Assembly (NCBI GenBank): GCA_964578835.1 | Contig: CAZOEL010000033.1 | Location: 1 to 64,000 of the forward strand | Reading direction: 5' to 3' | Length of the DNA: 64,000 bases | Source: CAZOEL01 sp964578835 | Lineage (GTDB): Bacteria; Desulfobacterota; Syntrophobacteria; Syntrophobacterales; Syntrophobacteraceae | Shown: one piece after another, positions 28,184 to 37,175 of the stretch | Position numbering within the stretch: the first letter of the stretch is position 1 | How the letters are laid out: every line of letters begins with the position of its first letter | The notes under the pieces: model-generated | Database searches by the model: none | Told to the model about the DNA's origin: nothing | Seen by the model: only the letters and a program-made list of their open reading frames with translations | Position numbers and translations under genes: made by a program

Positions 28184-30379
28184 TCAAGCCGTTTTTACTG
28201 AGCGCTCATTCATGCTCGTCTCGGCATCTTCTCTCGACGGCGAGAGCTCCTGAGTATTTTCTTGCCACCACTCTCTGGCCTGCCTTTGAGTCCATGTATC
28301 CTCGGTTTTGATATCATTCAGCACCCCCAGCATATTCTCCACCGACTGCGGGCGCAGATCGGGATCTTTGGCCAAGCAGCTCAAAATGTGATCGTCCAAA
28401 GATGATGGGATCGGATAGGGAGCTATCGCCGAAGGGCGAGGGGGCTCCTCATGAACCACCTTGAGCAGTATGTCTGCCGAGCTCAAACCCTCGAACACAT
28501 CTCGACCGGTCACAAGATTGAAGGCAATAGCTCCCAATGAGTAGATATCGGTCCTTGCGTCACAACGCGCGGGATCTTCAATACGCTCCGGAGCAATGTA
28601 GCACGGCGCGCCGTACAGAACCTGCGGAGCAGTAGAGTTGGAATCCCGGTCCCTGAGGTTCTTTACCATGCCGAAATCCAGAACCTTTGCGTAATCATAA
28701 ATGCCGCCCAGGGTGCAAAGCATGATGTTCGTCGGCTTGAGGTCCCTGTGAATGAGCCCTATGGAATGAGCTTCGACCAGAGAGCCGCAAATCTGTCTTA
28801 GTATATTGACAGCCCGGGCGGGTGGAGCAGCGCCAAATTCGTCCAGCAGGCGCGCAAGAGTAAATCCCTCGAGATATTCCATAACATAGTAAAAGAGTCC
28901 TTCCGGCGTGCGCCCGTAGTCGTAGATCACAATGGTATTGGGATGACTCAGACGACTCGTCAGCTGCACCTCTCTCTCGAACCGCGTCACGGCTCCCGGC
29001 GTTACGCCTTCGGATTTCAGGAGCTTCACGGCTGCGGGCCTCTTAAGGAGAGCATGACTCGCCTTGAACACTCTCCCCATTCCTCCCTCGCCTATTTCGG
29101 CTTCAAGGTTATACGAGCCCAAATGCTCGATTTCTGAAATCCGACTCCGCAGCTGCCCGACTTTCAATCGGAACAGCAGTAGAAGCAGTGTGCTCGCGAT
29201 CAGAAGCGAAAACAGCACGACCACCGCCGCCCTGATGGGAGAAAGCATCCTGTAAGCTTGCGACTTCTCAACCTCGACGGCTATTCCGAAGCCGAATTGA
29301 TCGAGCCATCGCCATGCCCCGACCACCTCCACGCCTCTGTGATCGCCATATCCCTTCAGGTTCATTCGGCTTTCACCCAGCAGAGCAGAGCGAGCCATCT
29401 TCGTCAAGGCTGCGTTGCTCATCTTCGCTTCTGCACCCTCACTCCCTTGAGAGCCCCTTTGAGGATTTAGAAGCCGAATGTTCAAAATTGCGCTTTTACG
29501 CCTACTATCCGCTAAAATCCCCAACTTCTCGGCCTGCGCCAGATTGCGGCTTTCTGAAATCATGAATCCATCGGAGTTGAAAGCAAATGAATCGCCAGCG
29601 CTTCCCAAATGACCCAAGGAAAAAATCCGATTGAAATCTTCCCCGGGGTAGAAGCTAAAAAACAGGATGGCCACCTTTCTGTCCTCATTATCCGTTACAG
29701 CCCCCGCCAGCAGCATCACGGGTCGGCTCCCCAAAGCCACGCTTTCGCCATAGACTTCTTCCGGGCGCATCGGAGCCGTCATCAGAAATTCCTCCTGAAG
29801 AGCGCGGCTCGCCAAAGCCACTCCCTTTGGCGTCAAATAATTTTTCTCCAGCAAAGGATCGTTCGCGATCAGGATGAGGCCGCTTCTATCTACAATCGCA
29901 TATCCCTCGTAGGAGGCTGTCTTGACTTGCTCTTCAAGACCCTCTTTGAGCGAGCGCCGGCTTTTCCATTCTTCACCCGTTTCTTGGGTTTCCCATCCTA
30001 CGTCGGCATCTTCCATAAAAAACGCGATATTTCTCCTGAACTCCGGATGGTTGAGCCATGAGCGGACCATTTCTTTTTCGTTTCGATCCCAAAGCTCCAG
30101 AGCAAGAGATTCTGCATCCAAAATAGCTGTAAACTTTGCGCTCAAAGTATCCTGCAAGCCCTCTTGAACGTGAAAGTGGAGCCAAATCCCCAAGAGCAGA
30201 AAAAAGGCTATCGTCGCGAGCATTGGCTTGAGCGTCAGAGCCCTTCTGCTGGAGTCCCCTTGGGAAGAATAGGATCCATTGTTTCGGTGCAGCCAACGCC
30301 GGAAGAAACGCTTAGTCCCGAATGAGGATTTGAATCCGATTTCATGATATCGATCGTGAGATTTATCCATTCCATGCAT
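28184..30379 (-). CDS. Transmembrane Ser/Thr protein kinase with N-terminal sensor domain
   Basis: A 731-residue protein. A membrane helix (about residues 52-72), an extracytoplasmic segment of about 310 residues resembling a Cache-type sensor, and a second helix (about 385-408) precede a C-terminal Hanks-type kinase domain from about 430. The kinase is complete: GEGGMGRVF (P-loop), AAVKLL (Lys), HRDLKPTN (catalytic Asp), LDFGMVK (metal Asp) and YIAPE. Most bacterial PknB-like kinases have the kinase first, so this reversed order looks like a histidine kinase with its output replaced. It lies 24 bases upstream of the hydrolase operon and may be cotranscribed with it or control it. Confidence 0.9.
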   Translation of the reverse strand: MHGMDKSHDRYHEIGFKSSFGTKRFFRRWLHRNNGSYSSQGDSSRRALTLKPMLATIAFFLLLGIWLHFHVQEGLQDTLSAKFTAILDAESLALELWDRNEKEMVRSWLNHPEFRRNIAFFMEDADVGWETQETGEEWKSRRSLKEGLEEQVKTASYEGYAIVDRSGLILIANDPLLEKNYLTPKGVALASRALQEEFLMTAPMRPEEVYGESVALGSRPVMLLAGAVTDNEDRKVAILFFSFYPGEDFNRIFSLGHLGSAGDSFAFNSDGFMISESRNLAQAEKLGILADSRRKSAILNIRLLNPQRGSQGSEGAEAKMSNAALTKMARSALLGESRMNLKGYGDHRGVEVVGAWRWLDQFGFGIAVEVEKSQAYRMLSPIRAAVVVLFSLLIASTLLLLLFRLKVGQLRSRISEIEHLGSYNLEAEIGEGGMGRVFKASHALLKRPAAVKLLKSEGVTPGAVTRFEREVQLTSRLSHPNTIVIYDYGRTPEGLFYYVMEYLEGFTLARLLDEFGAAPPARAVNILRQICGSLVEAHSIGLIHRDLKPTNIMLCTLGGIYDYAKVLDFGMVKNLRDRDSNSTAPQVLYGAPCYIAPERIEDPARCDARTDIYSLGAIAFNLVTGRDVFEGLSSADILLKVVHEEPPRPSAIAPYPIPSSLDDHILSCLAKDPDLRPQSVENMLGVLNDIKTEDTWTQRQAREWWQENTQELSPSREDAETSMNERSVKTA

Positions 30380-30763
30380 TTCCAGCCGTGGTCTCTATCA
30401 CATGTTTTTTTCTTCGCAGTGGATCGGCTTTCAAACGCCTTCACACACATGCTCATATAATAAGCATCGAAGGCTTGCTCCTCTCCAATGGAAGAACACG
30501 ATTTAACCGTGCATCCAGGGAGGGAGCTGAGATCAGGATTGATCGAGCATCATGAAGAAGGGCGCTTGGCGATTGGTGCGGAGATGCTTTCGGCTAAGGG
30601 CTGGGCTTGAAAGGATTGCGGGCGTCAGGAGTGAAAAATGATGCTCTCTATGGAATCGGCCGGGCGACCATAGGGAAGCACCGTCCTGCGGTCGCCCGGC
30701 AAAAATCGCTCTGAAGCGCCATTGGTCCAACACACCTATGGGGCCATCTTAGAGTATATAAAG
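30380..30763. other. Non-coding stretch between exopolysaccharide cluster and kinase
   Basis: About 385 bases between two minus-strand genes, holding the end of the exopolysaccharide transcript and presumably the kinase promoter. Apart from the strong stem at 30659-30700 I see no gene. A short minus-strand frame at 30533-30733 is not supported. Confidence 0.55.
30659..30700 (-). terminator. Possible terminator stem after exopolysaccharide cluster
   Basis: An 11-bp perfect stem (GCCGGGCGACC with its complement) around a 20-base loop lies about 64 bases past the murJ-like stop. It is GC-rich, but no T-run follows directly on the minus strand, so termination is only a guess. Confidence 0.45.
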
Positions 30764-32341
30764 CTAAGGCGCTTTACGCCAGCGGACGAAGTTGGTCACA
30801 AAAGTGAAACAGATTTCGATTTCTGGAGACCTGAACAGCCATACCATCGAGAGATAAGCGAGGCAGAGGATAAAGACTGCGGGAGCGAGCGCGGCAATTC
30901 GGGGAATGCCATACGCATCTATGATGGAGTTCACGGCAAATCCTAAAATGAGCATGCCTGCGCCAGCCGCGAGAAGTCTCAACACATCGATCTGCAGCCG
31001 GAAAGAATCTCTGAAGCCTAGACGACGCCTCAACAGGATCATAAATATGACTGATATAATAGCATGACCTGCTGTAGTAGACAGCGCGATGCCTTTCTCC
31101 TCCCATATCGCCATAAACGCTAAATTAAAAATAACATTAAGAACTATGGATACGCACCCTAACTTGAAAAGAGGCATTGTGTCCTTCAAGGCGGCAAAGA
31201 AAGCGCTATTTATGAACGTATACGCATGAAAGAAAAGACCGATAGAGTAACAAACAAGTATCTGAGCCGTTTTGATCGTAGCCTGAACATCAAAAGCTCC
31301 GCGTTGAAGCAAGAGCTTGACCAGATCGTCGGCGAAAAGCACAACTGTCACGATGATGGGAAAAGCGATAAAGGCCAAAAGGATCAAACTGTAAGAGAAA
31401 ACATCTCTAAGCCCCTTGTCATCCTTCGCCACAGCCATTTCGCTAATATAGGGAAATATCGTTTTCGTCATGGCAAGCACAATGACCTGGATCGGAAGGT
31501 CATTGATCCGATAGGCGTACCGAAGGGAGGAAACAGACCCGGACGATAACCCTGCAACCATTACCTGGTCTATGAGGATGTTGGAATTAGCGATTAGCTG
31601 CCCGACAAAGAGAGGAAGCATCAGAACCATGAGCGAGTGGATATCATCTCTTCCTAGCTCCCATCGTTTGAAATAAATAAACCCGCCTCGCCGGAGGACG
31701 ACCAGCATCCAGACGGTCTTGCAGAAGACGCCGATTACAGTCCCCCATACAAGAGCATAGATTCCCATCCCAGAACCATATAACACTAGTACGACAATTG
31801 AGATGTTTATGCAGAGAGGGGCAGAATATAAAGCCACAAAGTTTTTGTTGGCATATAGAATAGCAGCGAGGACGATCCCCATTCCGTCGAAAAAAAGCAT
31901 CAGCATGAGTGACGCTTCCAGCGATGCTCCAAGCCTCTTAGCGCCTGGATCGAACCCGTAACCGGCAATCGAGAAAAGATAGGGGCTTGCCAGACAACCA
32001 AGGATAGCCAAAACTCCAAAAACCGCGCTCATCAAGTAGAAAAACCCGACGCTTTTCGCGTCGGCATCCTGGCGGGAAGAATTGGAGGCCCAATCCACGT
32101 ACAGCGGCACATACACGGATGTAAAAGCTCCGGAGATCATCAGTATGGTTATGCCCGGGAGAGCGAAAGCTACATTGAAGACATCAAGCTCGAGCGATAT
32201 GCCGAACCTGAGGGCTATGACCATTTCCTTGCCCAGAGCCAGCACTTTGTCAATCATCGACAGCAAGAAGACAACAGCGCCTGCGCGGACTATGTGGTTG
32301 TAGCTCCTGCCTTCGATCAGCAACCGCTCTTTGGTCTCCAT
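30764..32341 (-). CDS. MurJ/MviN-like flippase
   Basis: A 525-residue integral membrane protein with about 14 helices in the MOP exporter superfamily. The run RYAYRINDLPIQVIVLAMTK near 275 is like the MurJ pattern, and the length matches MurJ (about 510). In this context it most likely flips lipid-linked exopolysaccharide units, a role normally held by Wzx, though a lipid II role is possible. Its start is two bases after the glycosylphosphotransferase stop. It is the last gene of the cluster. Confidence 0.88.
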   Translation of the reverse strand: METKERLLIEGRSYNHIVRAGAVVFLLSMIDKVLALGKEMVIALRFGISLELDVFNVAFALPGITILMISGAFTSVYVPLYVDWASNSSRQDADAKSVGFFYLMSAVFGVLAILGCLASPYLFSIAGYGFDPGAKRLGASLEASLMLMLFFDGMGIVLAAILYANKNFVALYSAPLCINISIVVLVLYGSGMGIYALVWGTVIGVFCKTVWMLVVLRRGGFIYFKRWELGRDDIHSLMVLMLPLFVGQLIANSNILIDQVMVAGLSSGSVSSLRYAYRINDLPIQVIVLAMTKTIFPYISEMAVAKDDKGLRDVFSYSLILLAFIAFPIIVTVVLFADDLVKLLLQRGAFDVQATIKTAQILVCYSIGLFFHAYTFINSAFFAALKDTMPLFKLGCVSIVLNVIFNLAFMAIWEEKGIALSTTAGHAIISVIFMILLRRRLGFRDSFRLQIDVLRLLAAGAGMLILGFAVNSIIDAYGIPRIAALAPAVFILCLAYLSMVWLFRSPEIEICFTFVTNFVRWRKAP

Positions 32342-32343
32342 TC

Positions 32344-33777
32344 TTACATGCCGTACCCGAATAAAACGGCCTTCACCGTTCTGAGCAGGATCTTGAAGTC
32401 AAGCCCCAAGGACCAATTATCAATGTACTGCAAATCCAGTTCCATCCATTTATCGAATGGGATGGAATTGCGGTAAGGTGTTACTTGCCATAGACAGGTC
32501 AGACCAGGTTTCATGGAAAGCCGTCTTCTCTCCCAGAGCTCGTACCGAAGGACTTCGCCCGGCAGCGGGGGGCGTGGCCCCACAATGCTCATATCTCCTC
32601 GAAGCACGCTGAAAAGATTTGGCAGCTCATCCAGGCTGTATTTCCGCAGGACGCGCCCAATATAGGGAATAATGCGAGGATCCTTTTTCATTTTAAACAC
32701 CACGCCGCTCGCCTCATTCCGAGCCATCAACTCTTGTTGCATCGCCTCAGCTCCGACCACCATCGTCCGAAACTTATAGAGCGTGAACCGCCGGCCATAA
32801 AGGGAGCAACGTTCCTGTTTATAGAAAACTGGTCCAGGGGAGACGATCTTTATGGCGCAGGCGATGATGACAAAAAGAGGTAGTGAAAGAACAAAAATCA
32901 AAGATGCAAAAACATAGTCGAAGAGAGTCTTTGCCAGAAGCGCGCTTTTGGTTGCAGATGTTGGGCGCAGCACCAGAGTGGGCGTCCCCGAAAAAGACTC
33001 GAAAAACATAGAGTAGAATTTTGGCCTCACCTCGAGAAATTTCCGCAAATGCCAGTGGGGCAGTATCCTGATTTGTACGCCAACTGCTTCCGCAATGGCC
33101 ATGTACTGCTCAGCCTCCCATATTCTGTCGATGGGCGCGGCAAAAACGAGCTCATCCACCACGTAGTGCGACAAAAAGTACTGCAAATCATTCAGAGTCC
33201 CTATAACTTTGACATCATAGAGAACCGTCTTGCCAACATCCTCCTGATCCACCTCGAGGCATCCGACCACTTGGTAGTTGGAAAGCGAATCCTGCAGCGT
33301 TGATTCAATGAACTCCTTAGCAGCCTCCCGGCTTCCGATTATTATAATAAGGACTTTGGAAGCAACCCTCTTTTTGCGAAGTCGTATGAAGAGATGAGCG
33401 CTCAAGGCGAGCAACGTCAGATGGATGAGGTAGAAGAGGCCTATCAGCAGACGGCTCACGTCCTGGATTTTCAATAAATAGAACGCAAAAGCCAGCATAG
33501 TGGTATTTATGGTGACAATCTTGATAAGGCTGACCATGGATTTTGAAAAAGGCTTCTTCAGATATTGCTTGTGGAGGCCGGTCAGATTGAAGCTCACAGC
33601 CCAGATAGCGCCGATCAACAAGATGATGAGGTGATAATTGGGTGTATCAATGAGACCCTTGATCTCGTGAGGTAAAAAGTACTTCTTGATAAAATAAGCA
33701 CAGACAAAAGCTACAGCGGTCAAGCAAACATCAGTTAGCTTATGAACTTTTCGAAGTATCTTCCTTTGAGACAGCAT
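32344..33777 (-). CDS. Polyprenyl glycosylphosphotransferase (WcaJ-like)
   Basis: A 477-residue enzyme that starts exopolysaccharide synthesis by moving a sugar phosphate to undecaprenyl phosphate. It has four N-terminal membrane helices, a nucleotide-binding-like domain (about residues 140-250), a further helix near 285, and the catalytic bacterial transferase domain with YKFRTMVVGAE, DELPNLFSVLRGDMSIVGPRPPL and PGLTCLWQV. The first sugar cannot be told. Its first 38 bases overlap the upstream glycosyltransferase. Confidence 0.93.
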   Translation of the reverse strand: MLSQRKILRKVHKLTDVCLTAVAFVCAYFIKKYFLPHEIKGLIDTPNYHLIILLIGAIWAVSFNLTGLHKQYLKKPFSKSMVSLIKIVTINTTMLAFAFYLLKIQDVSRLLIGLFYLIHLTLLALSAHLFIRLRKKRVASKVLIIIIGSREAAKEFIESTLQDSLSNYQVVGCLEVDQEDVGKTVLYDVKVIGTLNDLQYFLSHYVVDELVFAAPIDRIWEAEQYMAIAEAVGVQIRILPHWHLRKFLEVRPKFYSMFFESFSGTPTLVLRPTSATKSALLAKTLFDYVFASLIFVLSLPLFVIIACAIKIVSPGPVFYKQERCSLYGRRFTLYKFRTMVVGAEAMQQELMARNEASGVVFKMKKDPRIIPYIGRVLRKYSLDELPNLFSVLRGDMSIVGPRPPLPGEVLRYELWERRRLSMKPGLTCLWQVTPYRNSIPFDKWMELDLQYIDNWSLGLDFKILLRTVKAVLFGYGM

Positions 33778-34945
33778 CAGTGATTTGACTTCTTTCGTAT
33801 TCTACAGGTTTGCCCTTAGACAGCGATTCCAGGCTTTTCATATAAAGTTTCTCCAACTCCACAGCCGCGGCATCCCAGGAGTAATGGGCCGAGACAGCAT
33901 TGGAAAGGAAGCTGCCCCGCGCTTCGAGATCGCACGCGTTCAACGCTTCAATGCCGTCCATGAGCTGCGAAAGCCGTTCCGTATCGCCTACTCCGAAGAT
34001 CGTGTCGTCTGATCCGCACAACTCGGCTATCTCCCTATGAGCGGGAATATCGCTGGTCAAACAGACAAGCCCATAGGACATCGCCTCTAGAACGGTCAAA
34101 GGAAGCCCCTCGAGCTCCGACGCATTGATGAACCCTCGAGCGTTCGAGTAGATCTCCTCCAACTCGACTCCATAACGGTATCCCAGAAAAAAAACCCCAT
34201 CTTCATCACACGCCATCTTTTTCAGCTCACGCACATAGTCGTCAGCGCCCGCGCTCTCTCCGACAATAGCAAGAGCACACCCGCGAGGTTTCCTGAGGTA
34301 AGCGGCAATAACGTCTTCTACCCTTTTCTCCGGTACAAGCCGACCTACGAAAAGGAAATACTTCCCAGGCGCAAGCCCCCAAGCATGGATAGTCTCACAG
34401 GCTCTTTTCACCGGCGAAGGCATTCCGTTTGGAATGTAGTGCGCCGACACGCCATATCGAGACTCATAGTGAGACTTGAGATCCCTGGATACGGCCACAC
34501 GGCAGTGAGTAAAATAGGCTGAGCATACTTCTCCAAGCTGGATTATGAGAGAAGCCGGGAGAGGCCACTTCTTTCTCCGATAATCGAGCCCGCCGCATGT
34601 AAAAAAAACCCTTGTCCTTTTTTTGAAAAGCCTCGTCAGAGGAGTAAAAAGACAGGGTCCCTGCCCGTAGAAGTGCACGATGTCAAAATCTGTTTTGAGG
34701 ATGTCCAGCACAGAGATGAAAGTATGTAAGATCGCTTCCGTGTATTTTGTCGCAATCGTTGGCAGTGTTCGAATTTGCATGCCGCGGTAGAAACGAAGAC
34801 CTTCTGAAACGTATCCCTTTCTCGCATAGATCGTTATCTCATGTCCTCTAGCCGCCAAGCGCGAGTAGAGATGCTCACACTGATGTTCGACGCCGCCGAA
34901 GCTCGCCGGCACTCCTCGTAGACCGGTCACTGCTATTTTGGCCAT
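33740..34945 (-). CDS. Glycosyltransferase family 4 (DUF1972-type N-terminus)
   Basis: A 401-residue cytoplasmic glycosyltransferase with two Rossmann domains. The N-terminal GLRGVPASFGGVEHQCEHLY is typical of rhamnosyl- and related transferases with a DUF1972 domain. The donor-binding half has FVGRLVPEKRVEDVI near 220 and the E-x7-E region SELEGLPLTVLEAMSYG near 290. It adds a sugar to the lipid-linked repeat unit; donor and linkage are unknown. Confidence 0.9.
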   Translation of the reverse strand: MAKIAVTGLRGVPASFGGVEHQCEHLYSRLAARGHEITIYARKGYVSEGLRFYRGMQIRTLPTIATKYTEAILHTFISVLDILKTDFDIVHFYGQGPCLFTPLTRLFKKRTRVFFTCGGLDYRRKKWPLPASLIIQLGEVCSAYFTHCRVAVSRDLKSHYESRYGVSAHYIPNGMPSPVKRACETIHAWGLAPGKYFLFVGRLVPEKRVEDVIAAYLRKPRGCALAIVGESAGADDYVRELKKMACDEDGVFFLGYRYGVELEEIYSNARGFINASELEGLPLTVLEAMSYGLVCLTSDIPAHREIAELCGSDDTIFGVGDTERLSQLMDGIEALNACDLEARGSFLSNAVSAHYSWDAAAVELEKLYMKSLESLSKGKPVEYERSQITDAVSKEDTSKSS

Positions 34946-34976
34946 GCCATTCCATGCTCAACAAATAAGATGTGAA

Positions 34977-36161
34977 TCAATTCGGCTCCGCGCCGCCAAA
35001 GCCTGCCCCCAGCCATAACGGCTCCATTTCAGCTATCATGCGACGAGCGTCATAGCCTTCCCTCACAGCCTCACGAGCCTTTTGCCCAAGTTGTAAAGCA
35101 ACGTCCGGGCGACTAAGCAGAAAAGCAATCCCTTCTGAAAGATGGTCCGGACTAGCGGCAGGAACCAGGTATCCGTTTTCCATATGACGGATAATTCCAG
35201 AATTCCCAGGCTCGTCAGTGGCCAAAACCGCCGTTGCGGACGCCATTGCTTCCAGCAACGCCAACGAAGTCCCCTCCCATAATGACGGCATTACAAATAA
35301 ATCGCTTACTGCAAGAAGGTCAGGCACATCCTTGCGATTCCCAAGGAAAAGAACACGATCTTGCACACCAAGCTCTTTGCATCTCGAATCAAGTATTTCT
35401 TTTAGCTCTCCGTCTCCGGCAATCAGGACCTTGAGCGTAGGAAATTCCTCTTTTAGACGCGCAACGGCCTCTATCAAATAGACATGGCCCTTCTGGCGGG
35501 TAAGTCTTCCAACTGCGAGAACAACCTTGGAATCCGAAATTATGCCAAGCGCTTCTCTGAGCCCATTTCCAACTGCCGAATGAGAAACATCCATGTCTAC
35601 GCCATTCGTAATGACCTGAATCTTCTTCGGATCGACCTCAAAGTGGGATATAAGCCTCTCGGCGGTATCCGTAGACACTGCGATTACAGACGCGCAGAGC
35701 CAATTATAAAGGATCCTGCACGACAAGCGTCTTAGAAGATTTCGCAAATCTCCCCGGCTGCGCCCTGATGGCACAAAGGGAAAGTGGTTCATCGGAATAA
35801 TCCTTCGGATTCGGCAGAGCGCGCCGGCTGCGATTCCGATGAATTCTGCGTCGGATAGATGGCACTGGATGACCTGAACCCTTTCCCGCCTGCAGAATCT
35901 GACAACGTCCCGAATGTTCTGGAACGTATAGGCGAGAAGTCTGTGAGGTTGGAGTACGCTGGGCCTACGGCGATTCAGACAAAGAGGCCGCACCCCCTGA
36001 GCTTCGATTTCGCCTTTGAGCTCCACTTTGGGCTGGAGACAGCAAACGCTAACCTTGAAGCGGTCTGCAGGGGTATGCCTGACAAGTGTAACGAGAAGCT
36101 TCTGAGCGCCTCCGTAGTCAAGGGCGTCGATGATATGCAGGATGTGGACTCTATCGGACAT
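34977..36161 (-). CDS. Glycosyltransferase family 4
   Basis: A 394-residue GT-B enzyme beginning MSDRVHILHIIDALDYGGAQ, with AVGRLTRQKGHVYLIEA near 215 and the donor motif MPSLWEGTSLALLEAMAS near 295. I start at the ATG at 36161 because AGGA lies upstream; an in-frame TTG at 36182 adds seven residues. It is part of the exopolysaccharide cluster, 31 bases before the next transferase. Confidence 0.9.
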   Translation of the reverse strand: MSDRVHILHIIDALDYGGAQKLLVTLVRHTPADRFKVSVCCLQPKVELKGEIEAQGVRPLCLNRRRPSVLQPHRLLAYTFQNIRDVVRFCRRERVQVIQCHLSDAEFIGIAAGALCRIRRIIPMNHFPFVPSGRSRGDLRNLLRRLSCRILYNWLCASVIAVSTDTAERLISHFEVDPKKIQVITNGVDMDVSHSAVGNGLREALGIISDSKVVLAVGRLTRQKGHVYLIEAVARLKEEFPTLKVLIAGDGELKEILDSRCKELGVQDRVLFLGNRKDVPDLLAVSDLFVMPSLWEGTSLALLEAMASATAVLATDEPGNSGIIRHMENGYLVPAASPDHLSEGIAFLLSRPDVALQLGQKAREAVREGYDARRMIAEMEPLWLGAGFGGAEPN

Positions 36162-36244
36162 TGGAAAGATCCTAAAATCCAAGCATCGCTCATGCCGGCC
36201 AACAAAACGGCCGAGCCAGCCGGTCTTATCTTAATACCGCGACA

Positions 36245-37135
36245 CTAGCCTAAAATTTTATAAACCTTTGGCGGCACAGGATACTCTCTTGCATTGAGTA
36301 TGACGCCACTCAGATTGGCTCCGCTGTCGGCCAGTTTGTCCACGGCAAGCTGCGCAACCTCACGACGCGATTGACCGTAACGGCAGACGAGCAACACCTG
36401 GTCGACGGCCCTGGCATATTCAATCATGGCAGGATTGAAAACCACCGGCTGTCCATCGAACACCGCAACATCGAAATGCTCTCGACAAAACGCCACCATG
36501 GCGCTAAGGCGCGTCCTATGCCAAATTATGCTCATTGCATTGGACCGCCCTGCTCCCCTGCTGCCAGACAGCACATAAAGCCCTTCGAATTCAGTTGGAC
36601 ACACGAGACAATCCAGAGGAACCCCTTTGTCGAAAAATGCAAGAATCCCCTCATTGTGATCTGAATCAAAGATCTCGTTACCGCCCCCGCTTACATCTGT
36701 ATCGATGTAAAGGACTTTTCTCCTGTATTCCTGAGACAGGAATAGAGAGAGGTAGAAGGAAAGAAAGGTCGCTCCCTCGCCCTTCGTCGCGCCACAAATC
36801 ATAAGGTTCCGCAGCTTGACATTCTTACCGATCATTAGCGAGACCCATATATTTTCGAGAGAATCTTTCATCTTTGCCAGGAGATCCAGATGCGCCTTTG
36901 CAGACATGGTCCGACACATGCCGGTGCTCAATTCAATATCTGAAAGAGTCCTTCTTTCGGATTCGTCCCCCAGCAATACGCCTTGGCGCTCGCGGGAGCC
37001 CTCCACCACATCTTCCAATACGCCTCCTCGCATGGAGGAGCCTGCACAGCGCTCTGTTTCCTCTCCGGCGTCTTCTTCTAACCGCTCTTGTCGGGCTTGT
37101 TTCCTAAATACGCTCTTCCAAAAGTTGTCGCTCAT
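36245..37135 (-). CDS. BY-kinase/CpsD-like ATPase without Walker A lysine
   Basis: A 296-residue MinD/ParA-fold protein like the bacterial tyrosine kinases of exopolysaccharide systems. The Walker A region reads GATKGEGATF (115-124), with Ala122 where these enzymes have the essential Lys (GEGKS/T). The Walker A' aspartates (YIDTD) and a Walker B-like FDVAVFDGQP remain. No C-terminal tyrosine cluster is seen. The protein may bind the Wzz-like protein without kinase activity. The ATG at 37135 has GGGAG upstream; the longer TTG start at 37168 is less likely. Confidence 0.85.
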   Translation of the reverse strand: MSDNFWKSVFRKQARQERLEEDAGEETERCAGSSMRGGVLEDVVEGSRERQGVLLGDESERRTLSDIELSTGMCRTMSAKAHLDLLAKMKDSLENIWVSLMIGKNVKLRNLMICGATKGEGATFLSFYLSLFLSQEYRRKVLYIDTDVSGGGNEIFDSDHNEGILAFFDKGVPLDCLVCPTEFEGLYVLSGSRGAGRSNAMSIIWHRTRLSAMVAFCREHFDVAVFDGQPVVFNPAMIEYARAVDQVLLVCRYGQSRREVAQLAVDKLADSGANLSGVILNAREYPVPPKVYKILG

Positions 37136-37175
37136 TCGAAAGCTCCCGAAATCCGCTTGGGATGGCAAAGGTCAA

